A stretch of 64,000 bases of DNA, from contig JASIRB010003302.1 in assembly GCA_030323885.1 (NCBI GenBank), forward strand, positions 21,784 to 85,783. The letters are read 5' to 3'. Numbering within the stretch: position 1 is the stretch's first letter; each line of letters starts with the position of its first letter. Under the pieces are notes generated by a model. That model saw nothing but the letters and a program-made list of their open reading frames with translations, made no database searches and had not been told where the DNA came from. The position numbers and the translations under genes are program-made. This document shows, piece by piece, positions 1-11,337 of this stretch. The stretch is from Branchipolynoe longqiensis (lineage: Eukaryota > Annelida > Polychaeta > Phyllodocida > Polynoidae).

Positions 1-125
1 AACAGCTTTCCCCCTCACACTCGCAGGTGTCTTCCACTACATTTCCCTTCAGTTACTGCCTTGGTTGCACTATAGGTACTACTCAGTACTGTCCCAGTCC
101 GTCACCTTACTGGAGGCTGGTTTTC

Positions 126-1127
126 CTAGGCCTGTTCCCATATATTTGGGATCAGGTCTGTGACCCTCGTAGTGTCTGTAATGGGTCTGTTGTAGAACGT
201 CTGGAAGGTACCTTCCCCCGACCACCCTGCCGATTGCAGGATGGTAGCCAGGGGCACTTTGCATCTTGCTGCCACGCTCATTGCAGCGTGTCTGCAAGTG
301 TATGGCGTGTACTGCATCATGTCCACCCCTGCCTCTGCCAGTGTTGTTTTCACGTATCTGGTCAGGCTGTCCTGTGATGCCTGGACATTGGGTTTTCTAG
401 TCGTTGCGAATACGGCTGGCCCTGCTTCCTCCAAGTCGTTTCGGGCCATGTACGCTGCCAAGTGTCCATAGAGGCACAGTTCCTGGACCCCGTAAGCTTT
501 GAATCTGAGGATGAGGGGATTCTTCACCGGGTCGTTCAACTTCATTTTCTCCAAGTACTTGATGGTGCAGCCATCCTTCTCCCACTTGAAGTCTCTTCTT
601 CTCATCAGCCCTAGCGCCTGTAGTCGCTGTCCGGTGGCTAGCAGGAATAGGCAAGCTGTCCTTTTATTTAACTTGTCTAGATCAAGTGCCTGTGTGGGTC
701 CCCATGCCCTCAAGTGTTCTAGCAGCAGCCTGGGGTCCCACATGTCCGCATATTTTGGTATCCCTGGTTTTAGGTTACCAATCCCTCATAGCAGTCGCAT
801 TACCAGTGGGTGTTCCCCGAACGGTCGCCCTCCCACCATCACGAAGGTGGAGTGGAGGGACCGTACCGTGTTGATGGTGTTCTTTGCTGCCCCTGCCACA
901 AACAGTTTCTGCAGCTATGCCACACCCTCTTGTAGTTTCGGTCTTAGCTGGTTGATTCCGTGTTCCTCACAGTGTTTGTGCCATCTCCTGAGCACTATTG
1001 TGTACTGCCGCTGTGTGGCCTTTGTCCAGGAGGCAGTGAGTGTTTCGGCCGTATCCCCGCTCACTCCCATAGCCTTGAACATCAACTTTAGAGTTTCACT
1101 GCCATTAGTGACATCTTGTTTGTCAGC
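126..1127 (-). pseudogene. DIRS-A tyrosine recombinase, two in-frame stops
   Basis: This is the integrase-like tyrosine recombinase that would insert the element's circular DNA copy. The catalytic half is open from 743 to 126. Upstream the same frame continues to about 1127, overlapping the end of the RT/RNase H frame, and is broken by TAG at 915-917 and TGA at 786-788. Visible family motifs are GQRLQAL (first catalytic Arg), TCRHAAMS (second Arg), AGW, and FYNR (probable nucleophilic Tyr). Aligned with the intact recombinase at 62.5-63.5 kb, the His of the usual HxxR motif is Tyr here. The stops mean it is not expressed as a full protein. Identification rests on motif order and element context. 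Confidence 0.8.
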
Positions 1128-2830
1128 GGGAAGGTCTTCCCTGGTTCCCCCTGAGGGTGAGTGTTCCCTGCCGTATCAGTATCTCCCTCGCATCCCTGAA
1201 GCCTGGTAGTTGTCTGAGCAGTGGTCAGACAACTACCAGGTCTCTCGTCTGCTAACTTGAGCAGCACGCGGGACAGGCAGCTGAAAGGCGGAAAAAAGTA
1301 ACCTTTAGTATTGGCCCAACACATGGATGACGCATCAGTCCCTACTGCCTGTCTGTCAAACTCCCTGGAGATGTAATTTTCTAAAAGGTTATTAGCCCTT
1401 GTGGCGAACATGTCTGTGTCTGGGGTGCCCCAAGTATGGAATAATCTGTCTAATTTCCCTTTCTCCAATGACCATTCCCTTGCATCGGTAAACACCCTGG
1501 ATGCCTCTACATTATCTACCCTGGGGCAGAATCTCACTGTGAGTAGTATGTTCATGCGTTCTGTTAGTTGCCAGACCCTTTCCGTCTCCTCCTGACATTC
1601 CTTTGATCTGGCTGAGCCTCCTTTCCCAATACATGCCACCGCTGTCGTGTTATCTGCATATACCCTTACATGCTTGTTCTCTAGTTTGGAGCCTAGGTGT
1701 TCCAGCATTCTGCGTATTGCTCTGAGCTCCAGCACATTTATGTGTGTGGTGCTACTTACTGCTTCATCCCATTGCTCTCTGTAGTGAGTTTTGTGTGTTT
1801 GGCTGAAGTATACCCAGCTGTGGGAGGAGGTATCTGTGTAGACACACGCATCCACTGGTCTGGGGCGGTAGTCTTTCAGTGTTCCCCCCAAGTTTTCTAG
1901 CCAGAACTCTAGGCACTCCATTACCCTTTTGGTGAGGGTGCACTTCCTATTGTAGTTCCCACTGTGCTGTCTCAGTTTCCAGTTTAGTGCCCTCACAATC
2001 ACTTTGGTTCTTATTCTTGCCCAGCTGTTCCCCGGATCTGTGGCCACCAGTCTACCCAGCATTGTTACAAGCAATTTGATCGTTAAGTTGTTCTTAATTA
2101 GCGCCTCTCTGATGAGTGTTTTCAACTCCTCCCCCTTACTTACTGGTATATGTACTCTCAATGTTACCGTGTCAATCTTGAAGCCTAAGAAGATTAGTTC
2201 CTTGGTGGGCTCCAGTACCGACTTCGGCCTGTTTGTGGTGAATCCCAGCCTTTCCAAGGTTTTTAGTGTTTTGCCCACTGCCCACCTGACCTCCTCCTCT
2301 GTTCTCGCTATGATTATAGTGTCGTCAATGTAAAAACATAGGAGTATGTTGTGTTGTAACCGTAGGTGGCTCATTACTGTTCTCATGATTTTTGTGAACG
2401 TTCTCGGTCCCGAACTCAGACCGTTCGGTAGTACCCTGAACCTGTACCTGTTACCGTCATGTACAAATTGCAACAGGTCCCTATCTGCTGTGGCAATTTC
2501 TAGGCTGTGATAGGCCTGTGATATATCTATGCTAGCTACCCATGCTCCCTTGCGCACTAGTCGCATAGCGGTACATAGTTGGTCCATTTTGAAGTGTCGG
2601 TATACCACATGTATACCGACACGTATACATGTGGTATACGTGTCGGTTTCGAAAGGTTTAAGTGGGCATGTGGTCCCCATCTTTTTTGGGCCTTAGGAAG
2701 AGGTGTGAGACAAACATTCTGTCACCCACCTCCGCGGGTTCCTGTGCCGTCAGATCTTCCCCTAGCAGGTAGCGGAAGCCCTAGCTTCCATCTTTCTTGG
2801 CCAACGGCTTGATCTGGTTCAGTAGCGCTG
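1088..2830 (-). pseudogene. DIRS-A reverse transcriptase/RNase H, frame-broken at its N-terminus
   Basis: A 530-codon open stretch (2680-1088) holds the polymerase and RNase H. It shows YRHFKM, VASIDISQAYHS (first catalytic Asp), LPNGLSSGPRTF, the active-site box YIDD, and then RNase H features YTDTSSHSW, NVLELRAI and YADNTTAV. The DIRS-typical segment PDTDMFATRANN follows. The N-terminal part (SHLFLRPKKDG, about 2672-2710) lies in another frame, followed by TAA at 2658-2660. It is separated from YRHFKM by a short palindromic insertion at 2600-2639, so the initial Met of the open stretch is not a real start. The 3' end overlaps the recombinase frame, as is usual for DIRS elements. It copies element RNA into DNA; this copy cannot do so. 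Confidence 0.85.
2600..2639. repeat. Palindromic insertion inside the DIRS-A RT gene
   Basis: Two perfect 17-bp inverted arms (2600-2616 and 2623-2639) flank a 6-bp loop (cgacac). They sit exactly between the conserved RT segments that should be joined, NRHV and VYRHFKM. The gene is therefore interrupted by a small hairpin that partly duplicates local sequence. Confidence 0.7.
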
Positions 2831-2944
2831 GGCGTACATTGTCTCGTTACATCCCAATGAGGGTGTTGGTAGTGCGTGCCATGATCTTTAGCGCATTCAC
2901 CAACTCCGCTACCATTTCTTTTGTTTGCAGCGGTTTGCCCATCT

Positions 2945-4089
2945 CTATCTCGTCCAGGATTCGGGGGATGGGTCTTGTGGCAAATTGCACTCCCATTGTG
3001 CGCTCGCCAGTGTGGCGTCATTGTCTTTAACTCTCTGTTCTATTGTCTGTTCTATTTCTGGGCTAAGTCTGGTTTTATGTAGTGCCTCTACATTGGCCGG
3101 TCTGGGGAGTGTCGCGTAAACCTCTGCCGTCTCCGTTTTGGTCATAGGGTTCGACCATAGGGAGTTAATCAGCCGGGCGGTGCTCGCTGCCTGGTCATCC
3201 CCCTCTGCGTCTATGGGCACCTTTTCAACTGGTATAAACTGTTCCAGGTAGGAACCAGGGTGCTCCGTCACCTGTACCACTGGTGCTCCGGGCGGTGCTA
3301 CCATCGGCGGTGTGGCCGCTGTGTCTGTGGCTGGCCTGCTCGGCCCTACCGTCACTGATGATGGGTTGTTGTGGCGCCTGTCCCAGGTGACCTGTTGGTC
3401 TCAGCCAGCGCTCTCCTGGCTTCCCCCCGCCTCGTGTCGGCTGAGTGTGCGGGGGTGATCGGGATCTCGGGTGAGGTGTAGGCCGGTGGGTCGTCCCTCG
3501 CCGGTCCCCATGGCGCCCTGGGTGTGGTAAATGCTGACGGCCTCGGCTGTCTGACCTGTGGGGGCGGGGGAGGCGTCGCCGCCTCCGGTAGTGGCGGCGG
3601 TGACTGTCCCTGTGTCCAGTTAATGGAGTAGCCTGCCCCGCGATCCCTAATCTCAGCCTCCAGCTCGAGTTTCCTGGCCTTCAGCCTTTCCAGTTCTGCG
3701 ATTGGTGAAGGCACATAGTCGGGCCCTCTCCAGTGATCCCCGCAGGCTGGGTCTGGTGGCGGGCTGAAGGTTTGGCCCAGGTCGGCCACCACCATGCGCA
3801 GCCCTCTATGGAGTTCCCCCAATGGTGGATGTGTGTAGGTTGGTGAGGTAGCAGCAAGCACTAGTCTTTTGGTGCTCCCGTTACTAGTGACCACCATACT
3901 CGGTGACGAGGGCGGTTTCCCTACCTCCCTATGTTCGTCTCTGGTCGGCATGCCGGCTCTCGACCCTTCCTCGGAACCGACCTCCATATCGCCACGGTTG
4001 GATTCGTGTGGCAGCGGTTTATCTAAAAGTGACGAAAGGTCTACCGAGGCGACATTTAGTAGCAGCTGGCCCTCGTGGCCAATTACCAC
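2945..4089 (-). pseudogene. DIRS-A Gag-like protein, split into two frames
   Basis: The first open stretch (4089-3352, 245 codons) is acidic, then proline-rich, with a short coiled-coil-like piece around AELERLKARKLELEAEI. The second (3355-2945) is in a different frame and contains ETAEVYATLPRPANVEAL and RLSPEIEQTIEQRVKDND, which resemble the Gag region preceding RT in DIRS elements. The frames meet at a GTGA overlap near 3353, where either a frameshift mutation or programmed recoding could lie. After 2945 the frame passes through further stops before RT motifs begin. The function would be packaging of element RNA. The assignment rests mainly on position; sequence similarity is weak. Confidence 0.55.
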
Positions 4090-4149
4090 AATAATTGCAA
4101 TCGCCTGGCTTGGTTAAGACACTGGCTGGCTTGCTGTGTGGGATGTCGT

Positions 4150-4396
4150 TGGACTGACTCAAACCAAATACTTACAAGATTAATACTTAGCCGGGCAATC
4201 GCCATTAATAGGATAATGCAAGTACTGCTTTGTCCAGCATCAGGATAATGTGACTGAGTGGGTTATCAGGTCATTAGGATCTCCCAGTGAGGCAGCACTA
4301 TAAAGCCACCATCAGAAGTCACAGTCACATGTTGGTACACATCCTGATATGACCTTCGATGTTGTTAGGACATAAAACACAAGCAAACACAAGCTG
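4150..4396 (+). mobile_element. SINE-A copy, 3' two thirds
   Basis: Carries the body of a dispersed tRNA-derived SINE family seen throughout the window. The shared landmarks are a CAAACCAA segment, TAATAGGATAA, CAGGATAATGTGACTGAG, CTCCCAGTGAGGCAGCAC, and a 3' tail reading GATATGACCTT then TTAGGACATAAAAC with an AAAC-rich end. The tRNA-like head is missing in this copy. Confidence 0.75.
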
Positions 4397-4439
4397 ACTG
4401 TAGAGGGACGAGTAAAGCTGAGTTCATGGAGGGAGTGAA

Positions 4440-4800
4440 ATGATGCATACACAGGTAGGTGTAGTGTATTAAGGTGCACTCACTCCCCAGGTGAAATACC
4501 ACATACACAGGTAGGTGTAGTGTAGTGTAGTGACGTGCACTCAACTCCCCAGGTGAAATACCACATACACAGGTCGGTGTAGGGTAGTGTAGTGAGGTGC
4601 ACTGACCTCCCCAGGTGAAATACCACATACACAGGTAGGTGTAGTGTAGTGTAGTGAGGTGCACTGACCTCCCCAGGTGAAATACCACATACACAGGTAG
4701 GTGTAGTGTAGTGTAGTGAGGTGCACTGACCTCCCTAGCTGAAATATCACATACACAGGTAGGTGTAGTGTAGAGAGGGGCATACACATACACAGGTAGA
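4440..4800. repeat. Minisatellite, 62-bp unit
   Basis: About five and a half copies of a 62-bp unit containing GGTGAAATACCACATACACA followed by GTAGTGTAGTGTAG. Copies differ by small indels and a few substitutions. Minus-strand open frames across it are products of the repeat and are not treated as genes. Confidence 0.9.
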
Positions 4801-6960
4801 TACATTCACACACACTCGCACATACTCACATACACTGTCACTCACTGTCACTCGCACTCACACATGCACACACTCAACATTGCACACAAATTCACACACA
4901 AACTCACAGTAGCAAACACATTCACACATACTCCACTCACACACATTTAGACACAATGGCACACAATGCCACACACTCACACACAAAACACAGTCGCACT
5001 CCTGACTCGCGGACACAAACATTCACACATACACTCGCATTCAAAACATTCGCCCTCACATGCGTACAGCTCACACATATTGAAAACACTCAAAAACACA
5101 CACTGACACACACTTACAGTAAGAGACACATACTCACACACATGTAAGCACTAACACTCATGCGCTCAGACACGCCCACACTCACACAGTCACAGACATA
5201 CTCACACACATGTAAACACTAACACTCGCGAGCTCAGACACGCCCACACTCACACAGTCACAGACATACTCACACACATGTAAACACTAACACTCACCTG
5301 CTCAGACACGCCCACACTCACACAGTCACAGACATACTCACACACATGTAAACATGGACACTCACGTGCTCAGACACGCCCACACTCACACAGTCACAGA
5401 CATACTCACACATGTAAACACTAACACTCACCTGCTCAGACACGCCCACACTCACACAGTCACAGACATACTCACACACATGTAAACACTAACACTCACG
5501 TGCTCAGACACGCCCACACTCACACATGTCAGACATACTCACACACATGTAAACACCTAACACTACATGCTCAGACACCCCACACTGTACATACTCAACA
5601 GACATACTCACACATGTAAACACTAAGACTCACGTGCTCAACACACGCACATACTCACACAGTAGACATACTCACACACATGTAAACACTACACTCACTC
5701 ACCGTGCTCACACATGTACATACTCACACATGTGTACATACTCACACACATGTACATACTCACACACATGTACATACTCACACATGTACATACTCACACA
5801 TGTGTACATACTCACACACATGTACATACTCACACACATGTACATACTCACACAACATACTCACACACGTGTACATACTCACACATGTACATACTCACAC
5901 ATGTACATACTCACACATGTACATACTCACACACATGAACATACTCACATCACACACATGTACATACTCACACATGTGTACATACTCACACACATGTAAC
6001 ACTAACACTCAGGTGCTCAGACACGCCCACACTCACACAGTCACAGACATACTCACACACATGTAAACACTAACACTCACATGCTCAGACACGCCCACAC
6101 TCACACAGTCACAGACATACTCACACACATGTAAACACTGACACTCACGTGCTCAGACACGCCCACACTCACACAGTCACAGACATACTCACACACATGT
6201 AAACACTAACACTCACGTGCTCAGACACGCCCACACTCACACAGTCACAGACATACTCACACACATGTAAACACTAACACTCACGTGTTCAGACACGCCC
6301 ACACTCACACAGTCACAGACATACTCACACACATGTAAACACTAACACTCACGTGCTCAGACACGCCCACACTCACACAGTCACAGACATACTCACACAC
6401 ATGTAACACTACAACTCACAGACATGCACATACTCACACAGCACAGACATACTCACACACATGTAAACACTAACACTCAGGTATCAACACGCCACACTCA
6501 CACAGTCACAACATACTCACACACATGTAAACACTAACACTCACGTGCTCAGACACGCCCACACTCACACAGTCACAGACATACTCACACACATGTAAAC
6601 ACGGACACTCACATGCTCAGACACGCCCACACTCACACAGTCACAGACATACTCACAGACATGTAAACACGGACACTCACACGCTCAGACACGCCCACAC
6701 TCACACAGTCACAGACATACTCACACACATGTAAACACTAACACTCACATGCTCAGACACGCCCACACTCACACAGTCACAGACATACTCACACACATGT
6801 AAACACGGACACTCACGCGCTCAGACACGCCCACACTCACACAGTCACAGACATACTCACACACATGTAAACACGGACACTCACGCGCTCAGACACGCCC
6901 ACACTTACACAGTCACAGACATACTCACACACATGCAAACACTCACAGAAGCCAACACTC
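4801..6960. repeat. Large CA/CT-rich minisatellite, 68-bp unit, with an inner 17-18-bp array
   Basis: From about 5160 the unit is 68 bp: CAGACACGCCCACACTCACA, CAGTCACAGACATACTCACA, CACATGTAAACACTAACACT, then CACGTGCT. Around 5700-5995 the array switches to a short unit (ACATGTACATACTCACAC) and then returns to the 68-bp unit. The first 350 bp (4801-5150) is a more degenerate CA-rich lead-in. No gene is seen. Confidence 0.9.
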
Positions 6961-7095
6961 ACGCATACAATCAAACATTCTACTGACACTGCGTCTCCAA
7001 CAACATGACAATTAGGCAATTCACAGGTATACAAACCTGCAAAGGGAAACCAGACACCTAACCACTCCGTTATGTAATCATCTAGTCAATACACA

Positions 7096-7097
7096 TG

Positions 7098-7133
<36 letters not shown>

Positions 7134-7165
7134 TATGTGTCTGTATGTATATATATATGTATACA
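7096..7165. repeat. AT-rich microsatellite
   Basis: Runs of (TA)n broken by TGTATG and GTGTCTG. The rest of 6961-7577 holds no gene or recognised repeat apart from a short duplication (GACAATATCAGA.CA) near 7265-7310 and a GC-rich hairpin-prone patch near 7435-7465. Confidence 0.85.
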
Positions 7166-7577
7166 ACAGATAATTACTATCTCGTAGGTGAATTGTCAAA
7201 TTACCATATGTAAGTCTTGAAATGATTAATATTGTTATTTCAGCTGACTTGAGCTAGATGCTGATGACAATATCAGACCATATATAGTGACAATATCAGA
7301 TCACATATAGTAAATAACTGTATTGTCACAGCATTGACCAGTGCACGGCGCTGACAAAACACTTTATTCAGTGAACTATATTTTACACATGTAAACACAC
7401 ACGGCCGGTCGCCCACATGACGCCCTTCACGTGCCGGCGCGCCGGCACCCGGTGCCGCCGGGCTGCCCGCCCTATGCGGCCGGTCATGGCGGTGTGTGGC
7501 GACCCGGGCAGGTGGTCGGGGTGCGGGCAGCCGCTCCCAGAACGAGGTCGTCAGGTGATGCGGTCACGTGACCAGGA

Positions 7578-7886
7578 CCGCGTTCAGGGTACGACTCCGA
7601 GACGTCTCGGGGAAATCCCTGATGTCACGCTAGTCTGAATGGCAAAAGCAGTTGGTCGCCTCGAAAATGGCAGCTCCCATAGGCGGCATCCATTTGCAAT
7701 GGAAAAGAAGTACTCTGATTGGCTGAAACCACTGAATACGGCAGCCATTTTGGAGCTGCTTTTTGTCTCCTGTCTGAAATAGGAGGCGCCTCCGAGACAT
7801 CTCAGACACGCACCCTGAACGGAAATAGACCAAAAGGCATCTCCGAGACATCTCCGAGACGTCACGGAGGCATACCCTGAACGCGG
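7578..7886. mobile_element. GC-rich inverted-repeat element (possible MITE)
   Basis: The ends are imperfect inverted repeats of about 33 bp. The left begins CCGCGTTCAGGGTACG with CTCCGAGACGTCTCGG; the right is its near complement, ending CATACCCTGAACGCGG. An internal extra copy of the CCTGAACG end motif lies near 7815. No target duplication could be identified. The interior has no plausible gene; the open frames on the minus strand only follow the inverted repeats. Confidence 0.55.
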
Positions 7887-7982
7887 CCCAGCACAACGAC
7901 CATGCATGCATTGACTCAGCATGGGTTTGTAGATCTGGGGACCAGCGGTGGCAGTTAACAAAGTACATGCGCTTTCAATTAA

Positions 7983-8329
7983 AGCTGCATGATCCGATGA
8001 AATATCAAATTTTCAAAACCAAACCAATTATCTAGATTTGAGTTTACATATCTAACTTAGATACTGATGCACTTATTAAGCATTTGTTTCTGTGTAGAAG
8101 GCAATACTGAGTCAATTTACCAGAACCTGTTACTGCAGAAATCTATGGTGTCAGAGTTTTGGCAAGCTTGCCAAAACTAATTTTCCATGTTTGCACTCAA
8201 AATATCTAAAAAGGTTACCATTTAAAATTAAAGTAACTTTGAACTAATGTAAAGTAGATACTAGTGATCGATATAATATATTTATCTCAGAAAAAATACA
8301 GAAATTCAAAACCATCGGACTATGCAACT
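7983..8329. mobile_element. TTAA-flanked MITE, copy 1
   Basis: Begins AGCTGCATGATCCGATG and ends CATCGGACTATGCAACT, with TTAA on both sides (7979-7982 and 8330-8333). It is about 347 bp, AT-rich, with no coding capacity. TTAA duplications are characteristic of piggyBac and Kolobok transposons, so it is probably a non-autonomous derivative of one of those. Confidence 0.8.
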
Positions 8330-8333
8330 TTAA

Positions 8334-8675
8334 AGTTGCATAGTCCGATGAAAACATCAATTTTTCTAAACCAAAACACTTAGCTAGACTTAATTCTACA
8401 TATTCGATTTAGGTACTGGTGTACTTATTAAACATGTTTTGCTGCATCGAAGGTTGTATAATAGGTAATTTAACAGAACCTGTTACTGCTGAAGTCTATG
8501 GTGCCACAGTTTTGGCATGCTTGCCAAAATTTATTTAGCATGTCTTGACATCAAATATCTCAAAAATCTTTAAAATAAATATTACTTCAAACTAAACTAA
8601 TGTAGACTATAATGATTAGCATAATGTATTTATCTCAGAAAATGTCAGCATTCAAAAGCATCGGACTATGCAACT
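8334..8675. mobile_element. TTAA-flanked MITE, copy 2, abutting copy 1
   Basis: Same family and orientation as copy 1, running from AGTTGCATAGTCCGATG to CATCGGACTATGCAACT. It shares the TTAA at 8330-8333 with copy 1 and has its own TTAA at 8676-8679. The interiors are clearly related (both contain CAGAACCTGTTACTGC and TTGGCA.GCTTGCCAAAA) but have diverged. Confidence 0.8.
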
Positions 8676-8699
8676 TTAACTTAACTAGATTATATTCAA

Positions 8700-9000
8700 A
8701 TCTACTTCCCCTCCTACCCCTCTCACTCCCCACTTCACCCCTCCTCCCCACCCCTTCTCCCCCACCTCCCCCTCCTCCCTCTCCTCCCTGACCTCCCCCT
8801 CCTCCCCACCCCTTCTCCCCCACCTCCCCCTCCTCCCCACCTCCCCCTCCTCCCCGACCTCCCTCTCCTCCCTGACCTCCCCCTCCTCCCCACCCCTTCT
8901 CCCCCACCTCCCCCTCCTCCCCCTCCTCCCTCTTCTCCCTTGACCTCCCCCTCCTCCCCACCCCTTCTCCACCACCTCCCCCACCTCCCCCTTCTCCCCA
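8700..9000. repeat. Polypyrimidine tract (CCTCC/CCCCA-rich)
   Basis: About 300 bp almost entirely C and T on the plus strand with an irregular 12-60 bp periodicity of CTCCCCACCCCTTCTCCCCC. The minus-strand glycine/arginine-rich open frames are low-complexity artefacts. Confidence 0.9.
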
Positions 9001-9111
9001 TAGACTAAACAAGCAGTGGCCCTTTATTCGCTAACTCGTGTAAGTGTAGTGTAGTGAACATGGAAACAATAGCAGCAGACAAGTTTTAGCGAGAAGTTAA
9101 CCGTCAGATTC

Positions 9112-9625
9112 AGCTACACGCAAACCGTGCAATTCAGCTACACTTGAGTCGGTAGATTCAGCTACACACCAACTGTCAGATTCAGCTACACTCAAACCAT
9201 CAGATTCAGCTACACTCCAACTGTCAGAATCAGCTACACTCAAACCATCAGATTCAGCTACACTCCAGCTGTCAGATTCAGCTACACTCAAACCATCAGA
9301 TTCAGCTACACTCCAACTGTCAGAATCAGCTACACTTAAACCATCAGATTCAGCTGCACTCCAACTGTCAGATTCAGCTACACTCAAACCGTCAGATTCA
9401 GCTACACTCAAACTGTCAGAATCAGCTACACTCAAACCATCAGATTCAGCTACACACCAACTGTCATAATCAGCTACACTCAAACCATCAGATTCAGCTA
9501 CACACCAACTGTCAGAATCAGCTACACTCAAACCATCAGATTCAGCTACACACCAACTGTCAGATTCAGCTACACTCAAACCGTCAGATTCAGCTATACT
9601 CCAACTGTCAGAATCAGACACGCTC
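9112..9625. repeat. Minisatellite, 24-bp unit
   Basis: About 21 copies of CAGATTCAGCTACACTCAAA plus CCAT, often alternating with a CCAACTGT ending, giving a 48-bp dimer. Because 24 is a multiple of three, a 193-codon frame stays open on the minus strand (repeating SDGLSVAE). I take this as a by-product of the repeat. Confidence 0.9.
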
Positions 9626-9639
9626 CGTGTCAAACCGGC

Positions 9640-10640
9640 TCCGTATCTTACCCTCCTCACCACCTCACACCGCCTCAAACCCCCTCCTCACCCCCTCACA
9701 CCGCCTCTCCCCTACTCCTAACCACCTCACCCCACCTCTCACCTCCTCCTCACCTCGTCACTCCACCTCTTACCTCCTCCTCACCCCCCTCACCTTGCCT
9801 CTCACCTCCTGCTCACCACCTCACCCCACCTCTCACCTCCTCCTCACCCCCTCACCCCGCCTCTTACCTCCTCCTCACCCCCTCACCCCGCCTCTTACCT
9901 CCTCCTCACCCTCCTCACCTTGCCTCTCACTTCCTCCTCACCCCTTCACCCCGCCTCTTACCTCCTCCTCAACCCCCCCCTCACCCCGCCTCTTACCTCC
10001 TCCTCACCCCCTCACACCGCCTCTCACCTCCTCCTCACCACCTCACCCCACTCTCTCACCTCCTCCTCACCTTCGTCACTCCACCTCTCACCTCCTCTCA
10101 CCCCCCTCACCTTGCCTGTCACCTCCTCCTGACCACTCACCCCACCTCTCACCTCCTCCTCACCCCCTCACCCCGCCTCTTCCCTCCTCCTCACCCCCTC
10201 ACCCCGCCTCTTCCCGCCTCCTCCTCACCCCCTCACCCCCCCGCCTCTTACCTCCTCCTCACACCTCCTCACCTTGCCTCTCACCTCCTCCTCACCCCTT
10301 CACCCCGCCTCTTACCTCCTCCAAACACCCCTTATCCCGCCTCTCACCTCCCCCTCTTCCCCCGCCCCTCTCACCCCTCCCACTCCTCTCTGCGCATCTC
10401 CCCCTCCCCTCCTCCACCCTCTCCTCTCCCCCCCTCCACCCCATCCCTTACTCTCCAACTCCCCCTCCCCTCCCCATCCCTCCTTCTCCCTCTTCTCCCT
10501 CCCCTCCTCTCACCCCCCCCCTCCCCCTCCCTCCTCCAACTTCTCAACCCCCTCCTCCTCCTCCTACCCTCCTCTCCGTCCCCCTTCCTCTCCTCTCCTC
10601 CCACCCTCTCCTCTCCTCTCTCCCTCCCCTCCCCTATCGC
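9640..10640. repeat. C/T-rich minisatellite and polypyrimidine region
   Basis: Irregular copies of CACCTCCTCCTCACC and CTCACCCCGCCTCTTAC from 9640 to about 10340, then an uninterrupted C/T tract to 10640. It supports long proline/serine-rich frames on the plus strand with no domain structure. Confidence 0.9.
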
Positions 10641-11049
10641 GGCATATCACAGAGATGAAGATCATCCGCCACTTGCTGGCCGCTGTGTGGCGCCCCCGAG
10701 GGAATAACCCCCAGGGGTGCAGGGGGATCCCCCAGGGGGCGCCTGTCATGAAGCCGCATCCTGATATAACCGAAAGACATGATTATACACCTGCGGCGGG
10801 ATATGTGAGAAGGGTCCACAGCGACGAAAGAAGCAAAAACGGCTGACCACTGGGTCATATCGAGCATACCCTTGCAGGATTAGTTTCCCATTCAGTAAGT
10901 AGTGATATTGTGTGATTTAAACAGAAGTCGATGTTGATAAATTAAAAATATACTTAAAGCACTTTAATCTGTGCAAAAGATACATATATATGTGTAAATA
11001 TGTCTGAACAAGAAACTACTAAAATAATAATGTGATCTTTCCATAACTG
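10641..11049. other. Unassigned interval
   Basis: No gene or recognised repeat. It contains a G/C-run palindromic patch (CCCCCAGGGG ... CCCCCAGGGGGCGCC) near 10708-10742. Confidence 0.5.
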
Positions 11050-11337
11050 TCTGTGTGTGAGTCTGTGTGTATGTGTCTGTGTGTGTCTGTCTGTGTCTGT
11101 CTGTGTGTGTGTCTGTGTGTGTCTGTGTGTGTCTGTGTATGTATGTGTGTGTCTGTGTGTCTGTGTGTCTGTGTGTATGCATGTGTGTCTGTATGTGTGT
11201 GTCTGTGTGTGTGTCTGTGCATGTGTCTGCGTGTGTGTCTGTGCATGTGTCTGCGTGTGTATATGTGTGTATGTGTCTGTGTGTGTCTGTGTGTGTCTGT
11301 GTCTGTCTGTGTGTCTGTGTGTGTGTGTCTGTTTTTC
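11050..11337. repeat. (TG)n / TGTGTCTG microsatellite
   Basis: About 290 bp of TGTGTCTG and TGTGTATG units. All three plus frames stay open here, which shows that the long frames are uninformative. After it, 11340-11895 holds no gene. A GACGTCTTCCGAC motif occurs twice near 11355 and 11447, with CGAGAC repeats between. Confidence 0.9.

Larger units (their letters stand above)
1..4117 (-). mobile_element. DIRS-like tyrosine-recombinase retrotransposon (copy A), decayed
   Basis: On the minus strand the order is Gag-like region, reverse transcriptase plus RNase H, then tyrosine recombinase, which is the DIRS/Ngaro order. All three parts carry stops or frame changes, so this is an old copy. The left edge is cut by the window. 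No terminal repeat could be recognised on the right side, where a SINE fragment begins near 4150, so 4117 is only the approximate limit of recognisable Gag coding sequence. Confidence 0.8.

Noticed and set aside
4801..6960. CRISPR array
   Set aside because: Units are contiguous tandem repeats without unique spacers, and the genome is eukaryotic.
8635..9012. Glycine/arginine-rich proteins on the minus strand
   Set aside because: Low-complexity polypyrimidine tract; overlapping frames are equally open.
9097..9678. 193-codon minus-strand open frame
   Set aside because: It is the translation of a 24-bp tandem repeat; a unit divisible by three keeps any stop-free frame open.
9627..10846. Proline/serine-rich 343-codon protein
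   Set aside because: C/T-rich repeat product with no domain or start context.
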